NCBI GenBank assembly: GCA_964467005.1
Contig: CAYXPI010000113.1
Coordinates: 1 to 11,974, forward strand
Length of the DNA stretch: 11,974 nucleotides
Origin: Thermohalobaculum sp964467005
GTDB lineage: Bacteria; Pseudomonadota; Alphaproteobacteria; Rhodobacterales; Rhodobacteraceae
Direction: 5' to 3'
Each line of letters starts with the position of its first letter. The first letter of the stretch is position 1. The notes beneath the pieces were generated by a model. It saw only the letters and a list, made by a program, of their open reading frames with translations. It ran no database searches and was not told where the DNA came from. Made by a program: the position numbers and the translations under genes. Positions 1 to 5,895 of the stretch are shown in pieces.

Positions 1-297
1 GCCGGCACGACCGGCTTCAACCTCACCATGGACGCCCGTTATGTCTGGATGCACCAGAAGCGCGTGCAGGGCAGCCACTTCGCGAATCTCTATCAGGCCA
101 GCCAGGCCAACCAGCTCATGATCGAGCGGCGGCTGGACCCCTGCATGTCCGAGGTCTTCTCCTGGTCGGACATCCCGACCGCGCATATGAAGATGCTGCG
201 GAACGAGCACAAGCCCGGCAACATGTCGGTGCTCGTCTCGGCGCCGGTCACGGGCCTGCGCACTGTGGAGGACGCGCGGGAGGCCGGGCCCCGCTGA
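1..297 (+). CDS. ccr: Crotonyl-CoA carboxylase/reductase, C-terminal part (5' end outside window)
   Basis: The gene is open at the left edge and ends at TGA 295-297; about 98 residues are visible. They read as the C-terminus of crotonyl-CoA carboxylase/reductase, recognised from the stretches RVQGSHFANLYQA, ANQLMIERRLDPCMSEVFSW and HKPGNMSVLV, which are near-invariant in that family. The enzyme belongs to the zinc-less medium-chain dehydrogenase/reductase superfamily. It reductively carboxylates crotonyl-CoA to ethylmalonyl-CoA with NADPH and CO2, the key step of the ethylmalonyl-CoA pathway for assimilating acetyl-CoA in the cytoplasm. Only the end of the catalytic/Rossmann region is present, so active-site residues cannot be checked. 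It converges on the minus-strand gene that ends at 328, with 30 bases between the stops. Identity is secure; whether the full gene is intact cannot be seen. Confidence 0.95.
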   Translation, partial: AGTTGFNLTMDARYVWMHQKRVQGSHFANLYQASQANQLMIERRLDPCMSEVFSWSDIPTAHMKMLRNEHKPGNMSVLVSAPVTGLRTVEDAREAGPR

Positions 298-319
298 CAC
301 CGGCCCCGCGCGCGCGACG

Positions 320-340
320 CGGCCGCCCTAGAGGCGGCCG
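320..340. terminator. Hairpin between convergent genes, possible shared terminator
   Basis: GGCCGCC at 321-327 is exactly complementary to GGCGGCC at 333-339, and C320/G340 extends the stem to 8 bp around the 5-base loop CTAGA. It lies just after the ccr stop and overlaps the stop codon of the minus-strand gene, a fitting place for a bidirectional terminator. No T tract follows on either strand, so intrinsic termination is uncertain. Confidence 0.35.
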
Positions 341-882
341 TCCTTCATGAGGATCATGCGCGCGGCCTCGGCCCCGACGGGGTCGAAATGCGGGCTGCCC
401 GGGTCCTCGAACAGCACGAGAAGCCCGATCGCAGCCTCACGATACCCCTGGCGGAGCGCCTTGCGGTAGAGTTCGTAAGCCCGGCCTTTGTCCTGGTCCA
501 CCCCGGTTCCGGTGTGGTGCAGCTGGCCGAGGATGTAGAGGGCCGCGGCGTTGCCCCCCGCGGCGGCGGTGGTGAGATGGCCGCGGGCGCGGTCGATCTC
601 CCCGAGCTTCAGAAGCGCGCGGGCGAGCTGAAGATGGTGCCGCGGCGCGCGTCCAGGGGCCTCGATCGCGGCGCGGCAGGCGGCTTCCGCCGCGGGCGCG
701 TTCATCTCCTTGAGCTTGACCGGCGGCACCTTCGCCGTGCCGTCGTTGGTGGCGGCGAGCCGGTCGCAAAGCGCGCCCGGATCGGGGTCGAGACCGAGGG
801 GCCGAGCTCGGGCCTCCGCAGGAGCGAGGGCGCTTGCGAGGAGGCCGGCGATGAGGGTGATCGGGAGAAGGGGCTGTGTCAT
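328..882 (-). CDS. Secreted Sel1/TPR-like repeat protein
   Basis: The predicted protein has 184 residues. Residues 1-24 look like a Sec signal peptide, with a hydrophobic LLPITLIAGLLASALA core and an A-x-A site near AEA, so a periplasmic location is expected. Residues 36-100 hold a cysteine-flanked helical region (C39 and C69, possibly disulfide-bonded) ending in a TPR-like stretch, HHLQLARALLKLGEIDRARG. Residues 112-150 match a Sel1 repeat (AALYILGQLHHTGTGVDQDK, then AYELYRKALRQGYREAA). Sel1 repeats are protein-interaction solenoids, so a scaffold or inhibitor role is plausible; no catalytic residues are visible. The start is divergent from the helicase gene at 923, with only 40 bases between them, and the SD before the ATG is weak. 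The specific function is unknown. Confidence 0.8.
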   Translation of the reverse strand: MTQPLLPITLIAGLLASALAPAEARARPLGLDPDPGALCDRLAATNDGTAKVPPVKLKEMNAPAAEAACRAAIEAPGRAPRHHLQLARALLKLGEIDRARGHLTTAAAGGNAAALYILGQLHHTGTGVDQDKGRAYELYRKALRQGYREAAIGLLVLFEDPGSPHFDPVGAEAARMILMKDGRL

Positions 883-922
883 AGTCTGAGCGTCACAAAA
901 ACATCATGGAATGTAAACAGAA

Positions 923-2557
923 ATGTCACGCGACCCTCGCTCTGGCGCTGGGCTCGGCCGCGTGGCAGACTCGTGGGCGATGCGCTGTCCTCCCGCACCT
1001 GCCCCCCAGGCCCTCCGGAGCTCCGCCGCCGAAGGCGCGCCGGGCAGCGGGGAACTCTTTGCGTCGGCGGCCGCGCCGGATCTGCCGCCGCTCGCGCCCG
1101 AGCAGGCGCGCGCCTGGGAGGCGGTGGCCGCGCGGCTGGCCGGGCAAGGTGTGGATCTCTCCGCCGGCACCGCGGCGGAGCGCCCGGAAGGCGGGCGCGA
1201 CGCGGAGGTGATGGCGATCACCGGCAAAGCAGGGTCTGGCAAGACGGTGCTCCTCGCCGGCCTGGCCGCCGCGCTCGCCCGCGCGGGCCTCGCCCCCGTG
1301 ACGCCCGACTGGGAGAGCCGGCGCTACCGCAAGCGTCGCTCCTGTGCGATCCTCGCCCCCACGAATAAGGCCGCCTCGGTGCTCCGCGCCAAGGGCGTGC
1401 TCGCCACCACGCTCCACCGCATCCTCTACACCCCGGTCTACGACCCCGAATTCGAGAAGGTGGCCGAGTGGCTGGAGGACGCGGCGAAGGCCCGGCCCGA
1501 GACCGACATCCTGGGCTCGGACGCGCTCGACAAAGCCCGCGCCGCCTTCTCCGAGCATGGGAGCGTGCCGGGCGCGCTCGCGGCCGCCGGGCTCCGGGGC
1601 TCGGATTTCATCACCGGCTGGACCCGGCGCCAGGACCCTCTCGACATCGCGCTGGTCGACGAGGCCTCGATGCTGGAGGCGCGCCAACTCGAGGACCTGA
1701 AGGCGCTCTTCTCGCTCATCGTGCTGTTCGGCGACCCGGCGCAGCTCCCGCCCATCCAGGCCAAGGGCGGGCTGGTCTTCGAGAGCTTGCCGGCGCCCGC
1801 GGTGATGCGGCTCGAGCGGGTGCACCGCCAGGCCGAGGACAGCCCGATCCTCGATCTCGCCCATCGGCTGGGGGCGCCCGACCTCACCTTCGAGGCCTTC
1901 GAGCGCGCGGTGGAGCGGGTGGCGGGCGAGGACGACCGTGTGGCCGTCGCCGAGCGCGCGAATGCCGATCTCATGCGCGAGAGCCCGGTGCTGGTCTGGC
2001 GCAACAAGACGCGCATAAGGCTGATCGGCGCGTTCCGCCAGGCCCATGGCTGCCCGGAGGAGGCGCTGCTGCCCGGCGAGCCGCTGATTTGCGATGGGTT
2101 GGAGCTGCCGCTCAAACAGCGCAAGCGCCGGGTGGAGCTCGAGAGCCGCGGGCTCATCAAGGGCGCCCAGGCCCGGTATCTGGGCCCGGGGTCGAAGCCC
2201 GGCTTTGCCCGCGTCGATGTGGCGGGCACCGAGGAGGGAGGGATCTCGGTCGCGGCCATCATCCAGATCGAGCAGCCGGACACGCCCGAGCCGCGGCTTC
2301 TTTCCGCCGCGCGGATGGGAGCGGTCTTCGTCCACGGCGCGGCCTGCACGATCCACAAGGCGCAGGGCAGCCAGTGGCCCGTCGTGCAGGTCTTCGCCCC
2401 CGATCTCTTTGCCGCGGCGCGCTCGGGCCAGGTGGAGGCGGGCGCGCCCCTCTGGACGCGCCTTGCCTATGTGGCCGCCACCCGGGCGGAGACCCGGCTC
2501 CTCTGGGTCACGCGCTACCGGATTTCGCGCCCGGCCGAGCCCCTCTCCGCCGCCTGA
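923..2557 (+). CDS. RecD/Dda-like superfamily 1 ATP-dependent DNA helicase
   Basis: A 544-residue SF1 helicase, probably of the SF1B RecD/Dda type, acting on DNA in the cytoplasm. Visible motifs are Walker A GKAGSGKT (101-108), motif Ia LAPTNKAA (144-151), Walker B IALVDEASML (242-251), motif III LFGDPAQLPPI (268-278), motif V TIHKAQGSQWP (476-486) and motif VI AYVAATRAETRLLW (514-527, arginine finger region). The last two sit in the UvrD_C_2-like second RecA domain. Roles in repair or recombination follow from the family and are not specific to this gene. ATG 923 is the first start after an in-frame TAA at 914, but it lacks a clear SD and residues 1-50 are low-complexity Ala/Pro/Arg, so translation may begin later, for example at ATG 980. 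There is no RecB or RecC neighbour, so this is a stand-alone helicase rather than an exonuclease V subunit. Confidence 0.88.
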   Translation: MSRDPRSGAGLGRVADSWAMRCPPAPAPQALRSSAAEGAPGSGELFASAAAPDLPPLAPEQARAWEAVAARLAGQGVDLSAGTAAERPEGGRDAEVMAITGKAGSGKTVLLAGLAAALARAGLAPVTPDWESRRYRKRRSCAILAPTNKAASVLRAKGVLATTLHRILYTPVYDPEFEKVAEWLEDAAKARPETDILGSDALDKARAAFSEHGSVPGALAAAGLRGSDFITGWTRRQDPLDIALVDEASMLEARQLEDLKALFSLIVLFGDPAQLPPIQAKGGLVFESLPAPAVMRLERVHRQAEDSPILDLAHRLGAPDLTFEAFERAVERVAGEDDRVAVAERANADLMRESPVLVWRNKTRIRLIGAFRQAHGCPEEALLPGEPLICDGLELPLKQRKRRVELESRGLIKGAQARYLGPGSKPGFARVDVAGTEEGGISVAAIIQIEQPDTPEPRLLSAARMGAVFVHGAACTIHKAQGSQWPVVQVFAPDLFAAARSGQVEAGAPLWTRLAYVAATRAETRLLWVTRYRISRPAEPLSAA

Positions 2558-2617
2558 GGGGCTGGATTCCATGGTGGCGAAGGGCTAGGCCCTCGGCGAG
2601 TCCACTGGGGGGAGCCG

Positions 2618-3478
2618 ATGACCACCGAGATCCGCAGCTTTGCCGAGATCGCGCCCCGCTACCGCGCGATGCTCTGCGATCTCTGGGGCTGCTACCACAA
2701 CGGGCTGACGCCCTATGCGGAGGCGGTGGCCGCGCTCCGCGCCTACCGCGCCGCGGGAGGGATCGTGCTTCTCCTCACCAACGCGCCGCGGCCGGTGGAG
2801 GGCGTGCGCCGGTTCCTCGCGGGCATCGGCGCGCCGGAGGACACGCATGACGGGGTGCTGTCTTCGGGCGAGGTCTGCGCCCGGGCGATCCGCGCGGGGC
2901 GCCACGGTCGGCGCCTTCTCTATCTCGGGCCGGACCGGGACACCGGGATGCTCGAGGCGAGCGAGGCGGAGGCGGTGGATGTCGGCCGGGCGGAGGCGAT
3001 CCTCTGCACCGGCCTCCGCGACGACCGGACGGAGACGCCCGAGACCTACGCGGAGGAGATGGCGGACTGGCGGGCGCGCGGCCTCCCCATGCTCTGCGCG
3101 AACCCGGACATCGTCGTGGATCGCGGCGAGGAGCGGCTCTACTGCGCGGGGGCGCTGGCTCAGGCCTATGCGGAGATCGGCGGCGAGGTGGCCTATTTCG
3201 GCAAGCCGCACGCGCCGGTCTATGCGGCCGCGCTCGAGGCCCTTGCCGAGATCGCCGGGGAGCCCCTCGCGCCCGAGGAGGTGGTCGGGGTGGGCGACGG
3301 CATCCTCACCGACGTCGCGGGGGCCGCGGAGGCGGGCATGGCCACGGTGTTCGTGACCGGCGGGATCGCGGCGCCGGAGCTCGGCCCCGACCCGCTCTCC
3401 CCGGACCCCGAGCGCCTCGCGGCCTTTCTCTCCGCCCAGGGCCAGACGCCCACCCACTGGGTGAGTCGCCTTCGCTGA
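2618..3478 (+). CDS. HAD-superfamily subclass IIA hydrolase (TIGR01459-like)
   Basis: The 286-residue protein has the full HAD-IIA layout: motif I LCDLWGCYHNG (19-29, nucleophile D21), motif II LLTNAPRP (52-59), a class IIA cap domain (about 80-190), motif III lysine in YFGKPHAP (K196), and motif IV GVGDGILTDVAGA (224-236, D227 and D232). It resembles the uncharacterised TIGR01459 branch related to NagD and p-nitrophenyl phosphatases. The usual second Asp of motif I (DxD) is Trp23 here, which removes the general acid/base. As far as I recall a DxWG form is typical of this branch, so it is not a private mutation. A strong SD (GGGGGGAG, about 2607-2614) precedes ATG 2618. The gene lies 60 bases after the helicase gene and upstream of the hydratase and ribF. 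A cytoplasmic phosphatase-like role is likely, but the substrate is unknown. Confidence 0.85.
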   Translation: MTTEIRSFAEIAPRYRAMLCDLWGCYHNGLTPYAEAVAALRAYRAAGGIVLLLTNAPRPVEGVRRFLAGIGAPEDTHDGVLSSGEVCARAIRAGRHGRRLLYLGPDRDTGMLEASEAEAVDVGRAEAILCTGLRDDRTETPETYAEEMADWRARGLPMLCANPDIVVDRGEERLYCAGALAQAYAEIGGEVAYFGKPHAPVYAAALEALAEIAGEPLAPEEVVGVGDGILTDVAGAAEAGMATVFVTGGIAAPELGPDPLSPDPERLAAFLSAQGQTPTHWVSRLR

Positions 3479-3538
3479 CAGCCATCCCGTGGCGCCATAG
3501 CAACGATCCGAATTGCGGGGGGCCTTGGGCGAAACGAA

Positions 3539-3548
3539 GTTGCGCAAC
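3539..3548. promoter_or_regulatory. Palindrome GTTGCGCAAC, possible operator
   Basis: GTTGCGCAAC is a perfect 10-base palindrome ending 4 bases before the proposed -35 box of the MaoC-hydratase gene. Further TTGC/GCAA words flank it (AATTGCGG near 3511, CTTGCC near 3552, GCGCAAT near 3587). A repressor or activator site is plausible. PhaR-type regulators of polyhydroxybutyrate genes are reported to bind TTGC-rich DNA, but that link is inference. Confidence 0.35.
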
Positions 3549-3552
3549 CTTC

Positions 3553-3581
3553 TTGCCATTTCGGCAGTGCAGCGATACAAC
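3553..3581 (+). promoter_or_regulatory. Putative sigma-70-type promoter for the MaoC-hydratase gene
   Basis: TTGCCA (3553-3558, 5 of 6 to TTGACA) is followed after exactly 17 bases by TACAAC (3576-3581, 4 of 6 to TATAAT). It lies 27 bases before ATG 3608, in a locally AT-richer gap of 129 bases after the HAD gene. This suggests that the hydratase, and perhaps ribF and the acyltransferase after it, can be transcribed independently of the genes upstream. Confidence 0.45.
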
Positions 3582-3607
3582 GGACGCGCAATCTGAGGAG
3601 GGCGGCG

Positions 3608-4051
3608 ATGCTCGACACCATCCAGCGCGGGACCATTCCCATCGAGGATCTGGAGATCGGGATGACCCGGTCGGTCACCAAGACGATCACGGATCGCGAC
3701 ATCGAGCTGTTTGCGGAGGTGTCGGACGACCGGAACCCCGTGCATCTCTGCGACGACTACGCGGCCGACACCATCTTCCATGGCCGGATCGCGCATGGGA
3801 TGCTGACTGCGGCGCTCTTCTCCGCCGTCATCGGAGAGCAGCTTCCGGGGCACGGCACGATCTATCTCGAGCAGTCGCTCCGCTTCGTCCGGCCCGTGCG
3901 GCCCGGCGACAGCGTGACCGCCACCGTCACGGTGACCGGCATCGACCTCCGCCACCGGCGCGCCACGCTTGATTGCCGCGCCACCGTGCGCGACAAGACG
4001 GTGCTCCAGGGATCGGCCCTGGTGCTCGCCCCGTCGCGGGCGGCCCACTGA
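3608..4051 (+). CDS. MaoC-family (R)-specific enoyl-CoA hydratase, PhaJ-like
   Basis: A 147-residue single hotdog-fold protein. The hydratase-2 motif is present as FAEVSDDRNPVHLCDDYAAD (36-55), with the catalytic pair D41 and H46 spaced as in Aeromonas PhaJ (Asp-x4-His). FHGRIAHGML (57-66) forms the rest of the overhang/active-site segment. Members hydrate trans-2-enoyl-CoA to (R)-3-hydroxyacyl-CoA in the cytoplasm, feeding polyhydroxyalkanoate synthesis or side branches of beta-oxidation. Acyl chain preference cannot be read from the sequence, and ethylmalonyl-CoA-pathway hydratases such as mesaconyl-CoA hydratase are normally larger, so that role is unlikely. A good SD (GAGGAG, 3595-3600) supports ATG 3608. 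A possible promoter and palindrome lie upstream, and ribF starts 45 bases after its stop. Confidence 0.88.
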   Translation: MLDTIQRGTIPIEDLEIGMTRSVTKTITDRDIELFAEVSDDRNPVHLCDDYAADTIFHGRIAHGMLTAALFSAVIGEQLPGHGTIYLEQSLRFVRPVRPGDSVTATVTVTGIDLRHRRATLDCRATVRDKTVLQGSALVLAPSRAAH

Positions 4052-4096
4052 GACGAGGCCAGGCGCGGGCGCCCCGGCCGTGGCCGAGAGGGCGGG

Positions 4097-5065
4097 ATGC
4101 AGGTCATCCGCGGCTGGCAGGGGATCGGTGAAGGGGCCCGGGGCGCGAGCGCGACCCTCGGCAACTTCGATGGCGTGCATCGTGGGCACCAGGCGCTGAT
4201 CGCCGAGGCCCGCGCCGCGCGGCCGGCGGCGCCCACCGCGCTCGTCACCTTCGAGCCCCACCCTCGGCGGCATTTCCAGCCTGCGGCGCCGCCCTTCCGC
4301 CTCACCGCGCCCGCGGAGCGGCGACGGGTGCTGGCGGCCCTCGGGATCGACCTCCTCGTGGAGCTTCCATTCGACGCCGATCTCGCGGCGATGGAGCCGG
4401 AGACCTTCGCCGCCGAGGTTCTGGGCGCCGGGCTCGGCCTCTCCCATCTCGTCGTGGGCGCGGATTTCCGCTTCGGCCGGGCGCGTCGGGGCGACGCCGC
4501 GCTCCTCGCGCGGTTGGGGCCGGAGGCGGGATACGCCGTTCGTATCGAGCCCATGCGCGGCGGGCCCGGCGGCGCCTACTCCTCCACCGCCATCCGCAAG
4601 GCGCTGACCGAGGGGCGCGTGGCGGACGCCGCCGCCGCGCTCGGGCGCTGGCCCACGGTCGCCGGCGCGGTGGAACGGGGCGACCAGCGCGGCCGTGATC
4701 TCGGCTATCCCACGGCCAATCTCGCCTTCGGCGACCAGCTGGTGCCGCGCTACGGCGTCTATGCGGCTCGGGTGCGGGTGCATGAGGGCCCCCAGGCCGG
4801 CGCTTACGACGCAGTGGCGAGCATCGGCGAGCGGCCGACCTTCGGGGTCAATGCGCCCAATTTCGAGGTCCATCTCTTCGACTTTCGGGGCGACCTCTAC
4901 GGCGCCGAGATCTCGGTGGCCCTCGTGGCCTTTCTCAGGGGGGAGGAGCGGTTCGCCAGCGTTGAGGCCCTCATCGCCCAGATGGACCGGGACAGCGCCG
5001 AGGCGCGCGCACGCCTCGCGGCCGTGCCCGCCCCTTGGGCCGACGAACGGAGCGACGCCCCATGA
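4097..5065 (+). CDS. ribF: Bifunctional riboflavin kinase / FMN adenylyltransferase (FAD synthetase)
   Basis: The 322-residue protein has both RibF domains in the usual order and at the usual length. The N-terminal FMN adenylyltransferase shows LGNFDGVHRGHQ (21-32, nucleotidyltransferase GxFDGxHxGH), VVGADFRFGRARRGD (119-133) and YSSTAIRKAL (161-170). The C-terminal flavokinase shows GRDLGYPTANLAF (199-211), RYGVYAARV (218-226), IGERPTFG (243-250), EVHLFDFRGDLYG (257-269) and FLRGEERFASVEALIAQM (279-296). It phosphorylates riboflavin to FMN and adenylates FMN to FAD in the cytoplasm. ATG 4097 is preceded by a GAGAGG SD (about 4087-4092). The TGA at 5063-5065 overlaps the ATG of the acyltransferase (ATGA), indicating translational coupling. 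No FMN riboswitch fits in the 45-base gap upstream. Confidence 0.95.
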   Translation: MQVIRGWQGIGEGARGASATLGNFDGVHRGHQALIAEARAARPAAPTALVTFEPHPRRHFQPAAPPFRLTAPAERRRVLAALGIDLLVELPFDADLAAMEPETFAAEVLGAGLGLSHLVVGADFRFGRARRGDAALLARLGPEAGYAVRIEPMRGGPGGAYSSTAIRKALTEGRVADAAAALGRWPTVAGAVERGDQRGRDLGYPTANLAFGDQLVPRYGVYAARVRVHEGPQAGAYDAVASIGERPTFGVNAPNFEVHLFDFRGDLYGAEISVALVAFLRGEERFASVEALIAQMDRDSAEARARLAAVPAPWADERSDAP

Positions 5066-5874
5066 CCCATGTCCGCGTGCTGGCCTTCAACATCTTCTTC
5101 TATGTCTACACTTTCGTGGTGGCGGTCACGCTCTACGCGCTGGCCAAGCTCTCCACCCGGGCGGCGATGCAGCGGGTGATCCGCGCCTGGGGCCGCGGCA
5201 CCTTGGGGGCGCTCCGGCTCATCCTCGGCAGCCGCATCGAGGTGCGCGGGCTCGCGCGCCTGCCGCCAGATGGCCCGCGCCTTGTGGTCTCCAAGCACCA
5301 GTCCGAGCTCGACATCGTGGTGATCGCGAGCCTCTTCCCGGACGCCTCGGCGGTGGCGATGGCGGAGCTTCGGCGCTACCCGTTCTTCGGGCCCATTCTC
5401 GAGAAGCTCGGCGTGGTGCTGGTGGCGGTGGAGGCCGGACCCCAGGGCCGGACCCAGCAGGTGATCGAGGGCGCGCGCCGGGTGATCGGCGAAGGACGGG
5501 CGATGTACATCTTTCCGGAGGGCGAGCTCATGGCCCTCGGCGCGCGGGAGCGCTACCGGAAGGGGGCCGCGCATATCTACACCGCGCTCGACGTGCCAGC
5601 CGTGCCCGTGGCCGCGTCTCTCGGCGTCGTCTGGCCCCAGCGGCGCTGGACGAAGCGCGTGGGCCGGGTGGGCGCCATCGAGTTTCTGGAGCCGATCCCG
5701 CCGGGCCTGGCGTTCGACGCCTTCCTGGCCGAGGCGGAACGGCGAATCGAGACGGGGACCATGGCGCTGATCCGCGAGCACGCGACCCCGGAGGAGCTCG
5801 CCGCGGCGGAGAGCCGGCACGCCCGCGGCGTCAACAACAAGGACGAGGTGGTGCCGTCCGCGCTCAGCTCCTGA
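5062..5874 (+). CDS. PlsC-like lysophospholipid acyltransferase with divergent motifs II and III
   Basis: A 270-residue PlsC/LPLAT-fold protein. A hydrophobic N-terminal segment (about 5-28) should anchor it to the inner membrane. Motif I is intact as KHQSELD (H79-x4-D84), the catalytic His/Asp pair. Other blocks are FPEGEL (151-156) and VPAVPVAASLGVVW (178-191). PlsC acylates lysophosphatidic acid with acyl-ACP or acyl-CoA. Here the family's motif II G-x-I-F-I-D-R is GVVLVAVEA, without its arginine, and motif III EGTR is EGEL, so the acceptor may differ; other lyso-lipids such as aminolipids are possible but unproven. Start ATG 5062 forms the ATGA overlap with the ribF stop, which outweighs an upstream in-frame TTG at 5035. 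The fold is secure, the substrate is not. Confidence 0.82.
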   Translation: MTHVRVLAFNIFFYVYTFVVAVTLYALAKLSTRAAMQRVIRAWGRGTLGALRLILGSRIEVRGLARLPPDGPRLVVSKHQSELDIVVIASLFPDASAVAMAELRRYPFFGPILEKLGVVLVAVEAGPQGRTQQVIEGARRVIGEGRAMYIFPEGELMALGARERYRKGAAHIYTALDVPAVPVAASLGVVWPQRRWTKRVGRVGAIEFLEPIPPGLAFDAFLAEAERRIETGTMALIREHATPEELAAAESRHARGVNNKDEVVPSALSS

Positions 5875-5882
5875 GGCGATCC

Positions 5883-5889
5883 AGGGAGG
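5883..5889 (+). promoter_or_regulatory. Shine-Dalgarno site in front of an ATC codon
   Basis: AGGGAGG sits 6 bases before the ATC at 5896, where the intact paralogue has ATG. Spacing and strength are ideal, which marks 5896 as the ancestral start of the metalloprotease pseudogene. The frame is closed upstream by the acyltransferase stop at 5872, so no other ATG or GTG start lies between 5872 and 5896. Confidence 0.6.
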
Positions 5890-5895
5890 CGGCCC

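Noticed and set aside
883..922. Search for a LexA box or clear promoter pair in the AT-richer gap between the Sel1 and helicase genes
   Set aside because: No GTTC-N7-GTTC site and no well-spaced -35/-10 pair could be found on either strand.
2581..2593. Small hairpin AGGGC-TAG-GCCCT after the helicase gene
   Set aside because: A 5-bp stem with no T tract in GC-rich DNA is not enough to call a terminator.
4052..4096. Possible FMN riboswitch before ribF
   Set aside because: The 45-base gap is too short for an RFN element, and none of its conserved blocks are recognisable.
926..4873. Very long open frames on the minus strand opposite the helicase, HAD, hydratase and ribF genes
   Set aside because: Their translations are Arg/Gly/His/Pro-rich and match no family, while the plus strand there encodes clear motif-bearing proteins. 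Long antisense frames are expected at this GC content.
5035..5061. Upstream TTG start for the acyltransferase
   Set aside because: It would add nine charged residues with no SD. ATG 5062 gives the standard ATGA overlap and a normal hydrophobic N-terminus.
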